64,000 nt of DNA from assembly GCF_003610895.1 (NCBI RefSeq), contig NZ_MCAS01000012.1, positions 1 through 64,000 of the forward strand. Direction: 5' to 3'. Below, piece after piece: positions 43,942 to 53,554 of this stretch; the stretch's first letter is position 1, and each line of letters begins with the position of its first letter. Position numbers and translations under genes: made by a program. The notes beneath the pieces are model-generated. The model had not been told where the DNA came from and searched no databases. It saw only the letters and a list, made by a program, of their open reading frames with translations. This DNA is from Paraburkholderia fungorum (lineage in GTDB: Bacteria; Pseudomonadota; Gammaproteobacteria; Burkholderiales; Burkholderiaceae).

Positions 43942-45381
43942 ATGAAACCAATCGTTATCAAAGTACTCGCGAGCGCCGCACTGCTGACGCTGGCGGCATG
44001 CGCGGTGCAACCGGCAACGCATGCGGATCTGAAGCAGTCGGTTCAAACCGTCGCACCGGCCGCGTGGAATGTGGAGGCGCGCGAAGACAGCATCAATGCC
44101 GATACGTGGTGGGCGCAATTTGGCGACCCGGTCATGCATCAGCTGGTGGAATCGGTGCTGACGGGCAATCTCGACGTGCAAGCCGCGGTGGAGCGCGTCA
44201 AGCAGGCGCAGGATATCGCGACGCAAAATCGCGCGGCCTTGCTGCCCGAACTGGACGCCAGTGCGAGCGCGGCGGATTCTCGCCAGAACACGCCGCCGCC
44301 GCTCGGCTATGTGCGTCAGGCCGGCATCGGCGTGACGGCGAGCTGGACGCCGGACGTGTTCGGCGGCGAACGTCTTGCCGTTCTCGCAGCTCAGGCGCAA
44401 GTGTCGGGGCGGCAGGCAGCATTGAATCAACTGCGTCTGGCACTCGCGGCGAACACCGCGGCGGCATATATCGATCTGCGCTGGGCGCAAGCGCAACTGC
44501 AGATTCTCAGCGACAACGAACAGATTCGCGCCCGCGCGTTGACGCTCACGCAGCGGCGTTTGCATTACGGCCTGTCGACGCAACTCGACGTCGCGCGTGC
44601 GCAGAACCAGTTGGAGGATTTGCAGGCGCAGATTCCGCGCATGCAGTCGACCGTGCAGCATCAACTGAGTCTTATCGCGGTGTATTCGGGGCGTACGCCG
44701 GAGAGCGTCGACGGTTTGCTGCTGGCCGATCCGCATCAGGTTCGCGACATTCCGGTGCCTGCGCAAAGCGTGCCGCAGACCTTGCCGTCCGAGGCGCTGT
44801 TGCAGCGGCCCGACGTGCGCAATGCCTACGCCACGGTAGAGCAGCGCGCGGCGGAAGTGGGCGTGTCGAAAGCGCAGCGCTATCCGCAGTTCAGGCTCAA
44901 TCTCGCGGACGGTTTGCTGGCCTCGTCCTACCTCGGCTTGCCGACGCTGACCGATAACCTCTTCAGCGCCGCGTTGAACGCGACGAGTCCGATCTTCAAT
45001 GCCGGCCGCATCACCGCGAACATCGACGCGAGCGAGAGCCGGATGCGCGAGTCGCAACTCGGCCTGCAGCAGACCATGTTGCAGGCGCTCAAGGAGATCG
45101 AGGACAACCGCAGCGATCTCGTGAATGGCGCGGTGCAGGTGCAACGCCTAGGCGGCGCGCTCGATGCATCGAACCAGGCGCTGCGCCTGTCGAGTGAGCT
45201 TTACAAGGGCGGTGCGTCGAGTTTCCTCGACGTGCTCGCGGCGCAGGAGGCGTATCTGCGCGATGCGGAATCGTTGAATCAGGCCAAACGCGAGCATGCG
45301 CTCTCGGCCGTCGCGCTGTACCGCTCGCTCGGCGGCGGCTGGGATGTGCCTGAAACGGTCACAGCCGCATCCGCGAATTGA
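43942..45381 (+). CDS. Outer-membrane efflux lipoprotein (NodT/OprM family)
   Basis: 479 residues. Signal with lipobox LAA/C (Cys20), then two OEP repeats of coiled coil (for example DVQAAVERVKQAQDIATQNRAALLPELDASAS and LSSELYKGGASSFLDVLAAQEAYLRDAESLNQAKREHALSAVALYRSLGGGW). It forms the outer-membrane channel for the EmrA/EmrB-type pump, completing the tripartite set. 10 bases after the MFS gene. Confidence 0.94.
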   Translation: MKPIVIKVLASAALLTLAACAVQPATHADLKQSVQTVAPAAWNVEAREDSINADTWWAQFGDPVMHQLVESVLTGNLDVQAAVERVKQAQDIATQNRAALLPELDASASAADSRQNTPPPLGYVRQAGIGVTASWTPDVFGGERLAVLAAQAQVSGRQAALNQLRLALAANTAAAYIDLRWAQAQLQILSDNEQIRARALTLTQRRLHYGLSTQLDVARAQNQLEDLQAQIPRMQSTVQHQLSLIAVYSGRTPESVDGLLLADPHQVRDIPVPAQSVPQTLPSEALLQRPDVRNAYATVEQRAAEVGVSKAQRYPQFRLNLADGLLASSYLGLPTLTDNLFSAALNATSPIFNAGRITANIDASESRMRESQLGLQQTMLQALKEIEDNRSDLVNGAVQVQRLGGALDASNQALRLSSELYKGGASSFLDVLAAQEAYLRDAESLNQAKREHALSAVALYRSLGGGWDVPETVTAASAN

Positions 45382-45438
45382 TATGCGCGGACATGGTGAC
45401 GCAATGAGTGAAATGGGTAGTCCAACTGGAGATGAGCG

Positions 45439-46623
45439 ATGAGTACGCGAGAAGTAGTGATCTGCAATCCGGTGAGAACGCCGATTGGCGCATTCGGCGG
45501 ATCGTTGAAAGAGGTGCCCGCAACCGAACTTGGCGCAATTGCGGTGCGTGAGACGCTGCGGCGCAGCGGGCTGGATCCGGCTGCGTTGGCATCGGTGGTG
45601 ATGGGCAACGTGATTCAGGCCGGCAACCGGATGAACCCGGCGCGTCAGGCGTCGATTGGCGGCGGCGTGCCGGTGGCCGTGCCGGCGTTGACGGTCAACC
45701 GTGTGTGCGGTTCGGGCGCGCAGGCGATTGCATCCGCGGCGCAGGAAATCTGGCTTGGCCTCGGTGACGCAGCGGTGGCCGGTGGCATGGAAAACATGGA
45801 CCGTGCGCCGTATTTGCTCGACGGCGGCCGCTGGGGCTACCGGATGGGCAACGCGCAGATTCACGACAGCCTGCTGCGCGACGGCCTGAACGACGCGTTT
45901 TCCGGCGAGCATTCCGGCTGGCATACCGAAGACCTCGTCACGCAGTTCGACCTCACGCGCGAAACGCAGGACCGTTGGGCCGCGCGGTCTCAACAGCGCT
46001 TTGCCGAAGCGCAGGCGCGCGGCGATTTCGACGCTGAACTGGTCACCGTCGAAATCCCGGGTCGCAAAGGTCCGCAGTATTTTTCGAGCGACGAACAGCC
46101 GCGCCCGGATACCACCGTCGAAACGCTCGCCAGACTGCGCCCGGCCTTCCGCCCGGACGGCACGATTACCGCGGGCAACGCGCCAGGATTGAATAGCGGC
46201 GCAGCAGCGATGCTGGTCGCCGAGCGCGGGTTTGCCGAGGCGCGCGGCATCGAACCATTCGCGCGGCTGGTGGCGTATGGCGTTGCGGCAGTCGAGCCGG
46301 GCCTGTTCGGTCTTGGCCCGGTGCCGGCTGTGCAAATGGCCCTGGCCCGCGCGGGTTGGCAACTCGGGGACGTCGAACGCTTCGAGATCAATGAGGCTTT
46401 CGCGGCCGTGCCGATCGCGGTGGCGCGCAGACTCGGCATCGCGCAAGAACTGATCAACGTGCAAGGCGGCGCGATTGCCCATGGTCATCCGATCGGCGCG
46501 ACGGGTGCGGTATTGACGACACGTCTGCTGCATTCGATGCGCCGTGACGGCTTGAAACGCGGCATCGTCACGTTATGTATCGGCGGCGGCCAGGGGATTG
46601 CGCTGGCATTGGAAGTGATCTGA
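45439..46623 (+). CDS. Acetyl-CoA acetyltransferase (thiolase)
   Basis: 394 residues. Active-site Cys90 (NRVCGSGAQA), NEAFA, His350 (GHPIGATG) and Cys380 (CIGGGQG) are all present. Catalyses the reversible condensation or cleavage of acyl-CoA; the physiological direction is not clear. Ribosome site GGAG upstream of the ATG. It follows the efflux operon by 57 bases but is functionally unrelated. It is not next to phaB or phaC, so a PHA role is only possible. Confidence 0.93.
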   Translation: MSTREVVICNPVRTPIGAFGGSLKEVPATELGAIAVRETLRRSGLDPAALASVVMGNVIQAGNRMNPARQASIGGGVPVAVPALTVNRVCGSGAQAIASAAQEIWLGLGDAAVAGGMENMDRAPYLLDGGRWGYRMGNAQIHDSLLRDGLNDAFSGEHSGWHTEDLVTQFDLTRETQDRWAARSQQRFAEAQARGDFDAELVTVEIPGRKGPQYFSSDEQPRPDTTVETLARLRPAFRPDGTITAGNAPGLNSGAAAMLVAERGFAEARGIEPFARLVAYGVAAVEPGLFGLGPVPAVQMALARAGWQLGDVERFEINEAFAAVPIAVARRLGIAQELINVQGGAIAHGHPIGATGAVLTTRLLHSMRRDGLKRGIVTLCIGGGQGIALALEVI

Positions 46624-46627
46624 GATC

Positions 46628-46680
46628 GGCTGCGCGTTGCGGCTGCGCGTTGCGGTGTCCGTGACCGCAAACGCGCAGCC
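46628..46680. repeat. Duplicated 13-mer and long hairpin after the thiolase gene
   Basis: GGCTGCGCGTTGC occurs twice in tandem (46628-46640, 46641-46653). The second copy pairs with 46664-46680 (one bulge), giving a roughly 16-bp stem. There is no T-run. It separates convergent thiolase and gltS. Confidence 0.7.
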
Positions 46681-46690
46681 GCGACATCCG

Positions 46691-47953
46691 CTAATGAAAG
46701 ATCGGCAAAGCCAGAAACCCCTTGATGACGATCGCATTGGCGATGTCGATAAAGAAGGCGCCCACCATCGGCACCACCAGAAAGGCGAGATGCGAATGGC
46801 CGAAGCGGGCCGTGACGGCCTGCATATTCGCAATGGCGGTGGGCGTGGCGCCCAGGCCGAATCCGCAATGACCGGATGCGAGCACGACGGCATCGTAGTT
46901 GCGGCCCATCACGCGGAACGTGACGAAGATCGCATAGAGCGCCATCAGAATGGTCTGCGCGACGAGAATCGAAATCACCGGCAGTGCGAGCGAGGCGAGG
47001 TCCCAGAGCTTGAGCGTCATCAGCGCCATGGCGAGGAATAGCGCGAGACTCACATTGCCGAGCAGGGCGACGGCGTGATCGAGAACGGGTTTGCCCGCGA
47101 GCCCGAGTGCATTACTGAGCAACACGCCGACGAATAGCACGCAGACAAACGTCGGCAGCTCGATCGCCGTGCCGGCCAATAGTTGGCCAAGTGCTTCGCC
47201 GGCCGCGAGGCTGATCGCAATCAGCGCGAGCGTCTCGATGAAGGCGGCAGGTGTGGTGGCCTGTTCGGCCTTGGGTTCTTCGAAAGCAAGCGGCGCTTCG
47301 GTGTGCGCCTCGAGGCGGTTATCGGCGGGGGCATCAACGGCGTTGCCGGCGTGACTCCGGGGAGGTATTTCGGCGCGCGCGGGGTGCTTCCCGGCGACTT
47401 GCCGCATCAGCACACGCGCCACCGGACCGCCGAGAATCCCGCCCATCACGAGGCCGAAGGTCGCACAGGCGATCGCGGCCTCCGTGGCGGACTGAAGCCC
47501 GTGGTGTTCGGCGAACACCTTGCTCCATGCAGCGCCTGTGCCATGACCGCCGGACAACGTGATTGAGCCGACCAGCAGGCCGTACAGCGGATCAATGCCC
47601 AATAGATAAGTGAGCGCGATGCCTACTGCATTTTGCAGGATCAGCAGGCCGATCACGAGACCGAGAAAACGCAGCAGCAGCGGACCGCCCGACCTGAGGC
47701 TCGCGAGGTTGGCGTTAAGACCGATGGTCGCGAAGAATGCGAGCATGAGCGGCGCTTGCAGCGCGGTATCGAAGCGCACTTCGATGTGGCTCGTGGTGCG
47801 CAGGATCAACAGGACGATTGCCACCAGAAGGCCGCCGGCAACGGGTTCGGGAATCGTATAACTGCGCAGCAGGGGGATCCATCCGACCAGCCTGTTGCCC
47901 AGCAACAGAACCAGTGAAGCCGTGACGAGTGTTCCATAGATACCGACGTTCAT
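46691..47953 (-). CDS. gltS: Sodium/glutamate symporter GltS
   Basis: 420 residues with about ten membrane helices in two inverted halves. GltS signature regions: LLLGNRLVGWIPLLRSYTIPEPVAGG, the SGGHGTGAAWSKVF reentrant loop, and in the second half GHCGFGLGATPTAIANMQAV. The central cytoplasmic loop (about 200-250) is longer and more charged than usual. GAGG about 7 bases upstream of the ATG. It imports glutamate with sodium. Confidence 0.94.
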   Translation of the reverse strand: MNVGIYGTLVTASLVLLLGNRLVGWIPLLRSYTIPEPVAGGLLVAIVLLILRTTSHIEVRFDTALQAPLMLAFFATIGLNANLASLRSGGPLLLRFLGLVIGLLILQNAVGIALTYLLGIDPLYGLLVGSITLSGGHGTGAAWSKVFAEHHGLQSATEAAIACATFGLVMGGILGGPVARVLMRQVAGKHPARAEIPPRSHAGNAVDAPADNRLEAHTEAPLAFEEPKAEQATTPAAFIETLALIAISLAAGEALGQLLAGTAIELPTFVCVLFVGVLLSNALGLAGKPVLDHAVALLGNVSLALFLAMALMTLKLWDLASLALPVISILVAQTILMALYAIFVTFRVMGRNYDAVVLASGHCGFGLGATPTAIANMQAVTARFGHSHLAFLVVPMVGAFFIDIANAIVIKGFLALPIFH

Positions 47954-48075
47954 AGGCGACCTCGTTAAGCATGAGTGAGAGCGGCAACGAGGCGTCAGAC
48001 GGCGCGCGGAGCGCCAACGCTGCGGTAAGGACAGAAGGACCGGAGCGGGAAACGCCTGTGGCGTGAGGGTACCTG

Positions 48076-48118
48076 AACGGCGTTGATCTAACAACGACTG
48101 GTATCGATGAACGCCGTT
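48076..48118. promoter_or_regulatory. Inverted repeat in the gltS-nupC intergenic region
   Basis: AACGGCGTTGATC at 48076-48088 is mirrored by GATGAACGCCGTT at 48106-48118 (12 of 13 match), 17 bases between the arms. Candidate operator for one or both divergent genes; LacI- or GntR-type sites have similar form. Confidence 0.5.
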
Positions 48119-48223
48119 GCCGACCGTAAGCTTGCCAGGACTTGAGTCAGGCGATGTTTAGAGTTTTTTCCGGCGTCGGTTTCGTTTAGCATCGTTGCCA
48201 CTTTCACAAGAAGATCATGAGAC

Positions 48224-49501
48224 ATGGCACTGATTGCACGAAACATCCTCGGAATTGCCGTACTGCTACTCATCGCATTCATCTTTTCGACCAACCGGCG
48301 CGCCATCCGCTTGCGGACTGTCATCCCGGCGCTGCTCGCGCAGGTTGGTATAGGGGCCTTCATTCTGTTCGTGCCGGCGGGCAAGACGGTTCTCTCCGCC
48401 GCCGCCTCGGGCGTCAATCACGTACTCGGCTATGGCAACGCGGGTATCGAGTTTCTGTTCGGCGGCCTCGTGCAAGCGAAAATGTTCCAGGTCTTCGGCG
48501 ACGGCGGCTTTGTGTTCGCCGTGCGGGTGTTGCCGGCCATCATCTTCGTGACCGCGCTCATTTCGGTGCTGTACTACATCGGCGTGATGCGCTGGATCGT
48601 GCTCGTGCTCGGCACGATATTCCAGAAGCTGCTCGGCGTATCGAAGCTCGAATCGTTCTCGGCCGTCACCACGATCTTCCTCGGGCAAAGCGAAATGCCC
48701 GCCGTGGTCAAGCCGTTCACGCGCGACATGACCGGCGCCGAACTGTTCGCGGTGATGTCGAGCGGCATGGCGGCGATTGCCGGCTCGGTGCTGGCGGGCT
48801 ACGCGGGCCTTGGCGTGCGGGTCGACTATCTGCTGGCCGCGTCGTTCATGGCGGTGCCCGGCGGCTTGCTGTTCGCCAAGATCATTCACCCGAGCACCGA
48901 AGCGAGCCGCGTGCATCTCGAGAACCTGAGCTTCGACGAAAAGCGTCCCGCGAATGTGATTGAAGCCGCGAGTTCCGGCGCGACCGTGGGCCTCAAAATC
49001 GCGGTGATGGTGGGCGCCATGCTGATCGCGTTCGTCAGTCTGATCGCGTTGCTCAACGGCATTGTCGGCGGTATCGGCGGCTGGTTCGGCCATCCGCAAC
49101 TGTCGATGCAGTCGGTGCTCGGCACGGTGTTCGCGCCGCTTGCGTATCTGATCGGTGTGCCGTGGAGCGAGGCCGGTATCGCCGGCAATTTCCTTGGCCA
49201 GAAGATCATTCTGAACGAGTTCGTCGCTTATGCATCGTTGTCGCCCTATCTGAAAGACGCCGCGAGTGTGAGCGCGGCCGGCCTGCAGGCGCTCGATCCG
49301 CGTACCCTTGCTATTCTGTCGTTTGCGCTGTGCGGCTTCGCAAACTTTGCGTCGATCGCGGTGCTGACTGGCGGTTTTAGTGCCGTCGCGCCGGAACGCC
49401 GCGCCGAAGTCGCGCGCTATGGCTTGCGTGTGGTGCTCGCCGCGACGCTCTCGAACCTGATGAGCGCCACGATTGCGGGCATGTTTCTGACGCTGAATTG
49501 A
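48224..49501 (+). CDS. nupC: NupC-type concentrative nucleoside transporter
   Basis: 425 residues with about ten membrane helices. Hallmarks: EFLFGGLVQAKMFQVFGDGGFVFAVRVLPAIIFVTALISVLYY, SFSAVTTIFLGQSEMPAVVKPF and NFLGQKIILNEFVAYASL. It imports nucleosides with a cation. First gene of a salvage operon with cdd 15 bases downstream. Confidence 0.93.
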   Translation: MALIARNILGIAVLLLIAFIFSTNRRAIRLRTVIPALLAQVGIGAFILFVPAGKTVLSAAASGVNHVLGYGNAGIEFLFGGLVQAKMFQVFGDGGFVFAVRVLPAIIFVTALISVLYYIGVMRWIVLVLGTIFQKLLGVSKLESFSAVTTIFLGQSEMPAVVKPFTRDMTGAELFAVMSSGMAAIAGSVLAGYAGLGVRVDYLLAASFMAVPGGLLFAKIIHPSTEASRVHLENLSFDEKRPANVIEAASSGATVGLKIAVMVGAMLIAFVSLIALLNGIVGGIGGWFGHPQLSMQSVLGTVFAPLAYLIGVPWSEAGIAGNFLGQKIILNEFVAYASLSPYLKDAASVSAAGLQALDPRTLAILSFALCGFANFASIAVLTGGFSAVAPERRAEVARYGLRVVLAATLSNLMSATIAGMFLTLN

Positions 49502-49516
49502 ATTGAGGATCGCTGC

Positions 49517-49906
49517 ATGAACATGGAACAACTGCTGGAACGCGCGGGTGTCGCGCGGGAAAAGGCCTACGCGCCTTATTCGAAGTTCAAGGTCGGCGCC
49601 GCGCTGCTGACCCGGGACGGCACGGTATTCGACGGCTGCAACGTCGAGAACGCCTCATACGGTCTGTGTAATTGCGCTGAACGTACGGCGTTTTTCAGTG
49701 CGATTGCCGCGGGTTATCAGCGCGACCAGTTTGCTGCGCTTGCCGTGATCGGCGATACGGATGGGCCGATTGCACCGTGCGGCGCCTGCCGCCAGGTGAT
49801 CATCGAATTGGGCGGCCCTGAGTTGCCGATCCGCCTCGGCAATCTGCATGGCGCGACGCGCGATACCACCGCGCGTGAACAATTGCCGGACGCGTTTTAT
49901 CTATGA
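49517..49906 (+). CDS. cdd: Cytidine deaminase
   Basis: 129 residues. Deaminates cytidine and deoxycytidine to uridine and deoxyuridine. Zinc ligands Cys53, Cys88 and Cys91 and catalytic Glu55 are visible in NCAERTAFF and PCGACRQV. Tetrameric short form by length. The ATG is followed by an in-frame second ATG two codons later. The stop overlaps the next gene by ATGA. Confidence 0.95.
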   Translation: MNMEQLLERAGVAREKAYAPYSKFKVGAALLTRDGTVFDGCNVENASYGLCNCAERTAFFSAIAAGYQRDQFAALAVIGDTDGPIAPCGACRQVIIELGGPELPIRLGNLHGATRDTTAREQLPDAFYL

Positions 49907-50868
49907 GCAAGCATAAGGTTATCTACGACACCGATCCCGGTGTGGACGATGCAATGGCGCTCGTTTTTCAGGCGCTGCATCCGGACATCGAGTTGCTGGG
50001 TCTCACCAGCGTATTCGGCAATACCACGATCGAGATCACCACGCGCAACGCGCGTTTTCTCGCCGCACGGTTCGCGCCGGGCGTGCCGGTTGCGCAAGGC
50101 GCCGCGGCGCCGCTCAAGCGCGCGGCGCCTGAGCCGGTTGCGTGGATTCACGGCGACAACGGGCTGGGCAACATCGTGCTCGAAAGCGCTCCTGAAGCCG
50201 CGCTCGACGCACGCCCCGCACACCGCTTCATCATCGACACGGTGCACGCGCATCCGGGGGAGGTCACGCTGATCGCCGTGGGCCCGCTCACCAACCTGGC
50301 ATTGGCGCTCGCCGACGATCCGCGGATCGCTTCGCTCGTCAAGCAGGTGGTCATCATGGGCGGCGCGTTCGGCACGGACGGCGTGCTCGGCAACGTGACG
50401 CCGGCTGCCGAAGCCAACATTGCGGGCGACCCCGATGCCGCCGACGCGGTGTTCGGCGCGCCGTGGCCGGTTGCGATCGTCGGGCTCGACGTCACGCAGC
50501 GCACCATCATGAGCGAGGCGTATCTGGCTTCGCTGCGCGATCGCGGCGGTGCGGCAGGGCAGTTCGTGTGGGACGTGTCGCGGCACTATCAGGCCTTTCA
50601 TGAGCTGAGCGCGCAACTCAAGGGTATCTACGTACATGACTCGTCGGCGGTCGCCTATGTGCTGGCGCCGCATCTTTATACGACTCGCCGTGGACCGGTG
50701 CGGGTGCTGACGGACGGTATCGCGGCGGGCCAAACCATCCAGAAGTCGTCCACCATGCCGGTGCCCGCGCCGGCCTGGGACACCAGGCCCGAGAGCGTGG
50801 TCTGCGTGGACGTGGATGTGCCGGGAATGCTCGCGCTTTACGAGCGCACCGTTTGCGGCACACTGTAG
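49903..50868 (+). CDS. Inosine/uridine-preferring nucleoside hydrolase
   Basis: 321 residues. Splits nucleosides to base and ribose. Calcium-binding DTDPGVDDA (about 9-17) and the later GDPDAADAVF, and the catalytic His region around HDSSAVAYVL are present. Coupled to cdd by ATGA. Together with nupC and cdd it takes up cytidine, converts it to uridine and yields uracil plus ribose. Confidence 0.93.
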   Translation: MSKHKVIYDTDPGVDDAMALVFQALHPDIELLGLTSVFGNTTIEITTRNARFLAARFAPGVPVAQGAAAPLKRAAPEPVAWIHGDNGLGNIVLESAPEAALDARPAHRFIIDTVHAHPGEVTLIAVGPLTNLALALADDPRIASLVKQVVIMGGAFGTDGVLGNVTPAAEANIAGDPDAADAVFGAPWPVAIVGLDVTQRTIMSEAYLASLRDRGGAAGQFVWDVSRHYQAFHELSAQLKGIYVHDSSAVAYVLAPHLYTTRRGPVRVLTDGIAAGQTIQKSSTMPVPAPAWDTRPESVVCVDVDVPGMLALYERTVCGTL

Positions 50869-50913
50869 AACGACCTTGCAGGACCGCGCCCTTTGCCACG
50901 GTACCTTCCTTAT

Positions 50914-50934
50914 GCCCGCCGGAGTATGGCGGGC
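50914..50934. other. GC-rich hairpin after the nucleoside hydrolase gene
   Basis: GCCCGCC and GGCGGGC form a 7-bp stem with a 7-base loop in the 283-base gap before the panE-like gene. No T-run, so it is at best a weak terminator. Confidence 0.4.
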
Positions 50935-51151
50935 GGCCGGCGGCGCGGCAATTGATCTGACGTAAGAAGGCGCCCCGGCACAGCGCGGGCACAGTGCGGG
51001 AGCGGCGCATTGCGGCAATCCGGCCCGGCAGGCTGGCCGATGCGCATCGTCAATCTTTGCTACATTTCTGCAGACATGCTGCGCACGCGGTTCTCAAAGC
51101 CCTGGCTGATCGATCCGATGCGCGTGACCCATATCTATCAAGAGGCAAAAG

Positions 51152-52087
51152 ATGCGAATTCTAGTAGTAGGGGCGGGCGCCTTGGGTGGCTATTTCGGCG
51201 GACGTCTCGCAGAGGCGGGCGAGGACGTGACCTTCCTCGTGCGTCCGGGCCGGGCGGAAAAACTCGCGCGTGACGGTCTCATTGTCAACAGCCCGCGCGG
51301 CAATCTCAGGTTGCTCGACGTCAAGACGATTCTCGCCGGCGTCGGCGCGGAGCCGTTCGATCTGGTGCTGCTCAGTTGCAAAGCCTACAGTCTGGACGAC
51401 GCGATCGATTCGTTCGCCCCGCTGGTCGGCGAGTCGACGCTGATCCTGCCGCTGCTCAACGGCATGCGCCATATCGAGGTGCTCAAGGAAAAGTTCGGTG
51501 CGGCGCGCGTGCTGGGCGGTCAGTGCGTGATCGCGGCGACGCTCAGCCCCGAGCAGCACATCGTGCATCTGAACGAAATGCATGCGATCACCTTCGGCGA
51601 ACTGGAGGGCGGCACGTCCGAGCGCGTTCAGGCGATTGCGGACGCCATGGCCGGCGCCAACTTCGATACCGTGGTGAGCGACAACATCCTGCTGCGCATG
51701 TGGGAAAAGTGGGTGTTCCTGGCCACGCTGGCGGCCAGCACGTGCTTGATGCGCGGTTCGGTCGGCGATATTCTGGCTGCGCCGGACGGCAAGCGCATCG
51801 TCGAGAACCTGCTCGGCGAGTGTCGTGGCGTCGCGGAGCACAACGGCTTTACGATGGGCCCGGATTTCGATGCCCGGGCCACCCAAACGCTCTTTACGCC
51901 TTCACCGCTCACGGCTTCGATGCTGCGCGACGTCGAGAACCACTCGCACACCGAGGCGGATCACATTCTTGGCGATCTGATTTCGCGCGGCGGCGACGCG
52001 CAGAAGGGCGAACACGGCTTGTCGCTGCTGCGAATCGCCTATAGTCATCTGAAGACGTATGAAGCAAGGCAGACCCGTACGTCCTGA
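51152..52087 (+). CDS. panE: 2-Dehydropantoate 2-reductase (PanE/ApbA family)
   Basis: 311 residues. N-terminal NADP-binding Rossmann site GAGALGGYFGGRLAEAG (about 7-23), then LSCKAYSLDDAI with the conserved Lys, LLNGMRH, and a C-terminal helical domain with WEKWVFLATLAASTCLMRG. AAGAGG ribosome site. It reduces ketopantoate to pantoate for CoA synthesis, though paralogues in this family often have other substrates, so the specific role is uncertain. Confidence 0.86.
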   Translation: MRILVVGAGALGGYFGGRLAEAGEDVTFLVRPGRAEKLARDGLIVNSPRGNLRLLDVKTILAGVGAEPFDLVLLSCKAYSLDDAIDSFAPLVGESTLILPLLNGMRHIEVLKEKFGAARVLGGQCVIAATLSPEQHIVHLNEMHAITFGELEGGTSERVQAIADAMAGANFDTVVSDNILLRMWEKWVFLATLAASTCLMRGSVGDILAAPDGKRIVENLLGECRGVAEHNGFTMGPDFDARATQTLFTPSPLTASMLRDVENHSHTEADHILGDLISRGGDAQKGEHGLSLLRIAYSHLKTYEARQTRTS

Positions 52088-52147
52088 ATGACGCAGGCGC
52101 GGGTGATGCGGACGGCCACAGCAGCCTAACGTTTCGGAGGTAAAGCA

Positions 52148-52447
52148 ATGCCGAGTCCAACCGGATCCGTACCCGCGCTCAGTTCGGCTTCGGCCACGAT
52201 CTTCTCGATCGGTATTGTTTTTCTCGGCTACTGGGGCGTGTTCGATCACTCGAAATGGCGAGTGTCCGAAGTCTTTGTCTTCGTGTTTGCGATGATCGGC
52301 TTTGGCTGCCTCGGCCTCGTGCCGTGGATGGCAACCAGCCCGGTCGAGCCGGAAACCAGCGATTCCCGCATCCGCATTGCGCGGCATATGTTTCTTGCTG
52401 GCGTCCTGTCGATCTGGCTGGGCGTGGCGATTTCAGTGATCTTCTGA
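52148..52447 (+). CDS. Small uncharacterised membrane protein
   Basis: 99 residues with about three membrane segments (near 15-33, 42-60 and 82-99). CGGAGGTAAAG gives a strong ribosome site. No known family recognised. Its stop codon abuts directly the stop of the convergent ABC substrate-binding gene (52447/52448). Confidence 0.75.
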   Translation: MPSPTGSVPALSSASATIFSIGIVFLGYWGVFDHSKWRVSEVFVFVFAMIGFGCLGLVPWMATSPVEPETSDSRIRIARHMFLAGVLSIWLGVAISVIF

Positions 52448-53494
52448 TTAACGCTCGATCTGCCGGTTCCAGCGCGTATCCCACTGCGCGCGATGTGCGT
52501 TGATCGTGTCCCAATCCACCACGGTCACCTTCTTCACCAGATCGTCCACGTTGCCGAGGCTTTGCTGCATCGGCGGCGTCATTTTCGCAAGACGGTTGGT
52601 GGGAATCTGCTTGCCGGCCTCGGCCGCTTTGGTCTGAGCCGGCGCGGACAGCAGGAACTGCGCGAGTTTCTGCGCCAGTTGCGGGTCGGGGTTGTTGTTG
52701 ACCACGCACAGATCGACCAGCAGCAACACCGGGCCTTCTTTCGGATTCACATAACCGACCGGAATGCCCTTGTCCTGCAGATCGCTCACGGCAGTCGGCG
52801 TCAGCGGAAAGAGGCCCGCTTCACCGGTCTGGACCATTTCGGAAATCTTCGCCGAGTTCGGCACATACTCCACCACGTTCGGGCCGACCGTGCTCGCCCA
52901 TTTCGTGAAACCCGGTTCGACGTTCTGCTCGCTGCCGCCCATCAAACGGTTGATCGCCAGAAAGCCGTGCAGGCCGAAGGTGCTGCTCGAAGCCGACTGG
53001 AACACCACTTTGCCCTTGTACTTCGGATCGGCAAAGTCCATCCACGACGTCGGCGGCGCCCAGCCTTTTTCAGCGAACAGCTTCTTGTTGTACGCGATGC
53101 CGGTCATGCCGAGTTGCACGCCCGCGCCCATGTCGTCCTTCATGCGCGCGAACGGGTAAAGCTCCTTGAGCACCGGTGCGTCGTCGAGCTTCTTGCACAC
53201 GCCCATGCTGACGGCGCGCGCCATCACGCCGTCGTCGAGAAACACCACGTGGATTTGCGGATTGGCCTTGTTGGCGAGCAGCTTGGCAAGAATATCCGAC
53301 GACGTGCCCGGCACCACGACCACTTTGACGTTGTTGGCTTTCTCGAAGTCGGGCAGCACCTGGCTCGTGTAGGCCTTTTCCATCGGACCGCCGTTCATGC
53401 CGATATAGATCGTTCTGGTTTCCGACCATGCCGGCGCGGCCGCAGCGAATGCGCACAATGCGGCGAGCGCCGCGATCGTCTTGAACAGTTTCAT
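52448..53494 (-). CDS. ABC transporter substrate-binding protein (polyamine/opine type)
   Basis: 348 residues. Signal peptide about 1-24 (AWS/ETRTIYIG). Family 1-type binding fold with IYIGMNGGPMEKAYTSQVLPDFEKANNVKVVVVPGTSSDILAKLLANKANPQIHVVFLDDG. AGGAG 7 bases before the ATG. Last gene of the minus-strand operon, separated from the FAD oxidase gene by a repeat-rich 101-base gap. Ligand unknown; it should feed the three-subunit dehydrogenase. Confidence 0.9.
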   Translation of the reverse strand: MKLFKTIAALAALCAFAAAAPAWSETRTIYIGMNGGPMEKAYTSQVLPDFEKANNVKVVVVPGTSSDILAKLLANKANPQIHVVFLDDGVMARAVSMGVCKKLDDAPVLKELYPFARMKDDMGAGVQLGMTGIAYNKKLFAEKGWAPPTSWMDFADPKYKGKVVFQSASSSTFGLHGFLAINRLMGGSEQNVEPGFTKWASTVGPNVVEYVPNSAKISEMVQTGEAGLFPLTPTAVSDLQDKGIPVGYVNPKEGPVLLLVDLCVVNNNPDPQLAQKLAQFLLSAPAQTKAAEAGKQIPTNRLAKMTPPMQQSLGNVDDLVKKVTVVDWDTINAHRAQWDTRWNRQIER

Positions 53495-53554
53495 TGAGAG
53501 GCTCCTGAGTTTCACTAAACGATGACGAGGCGATAACAAGCTAATACGTGGTGG

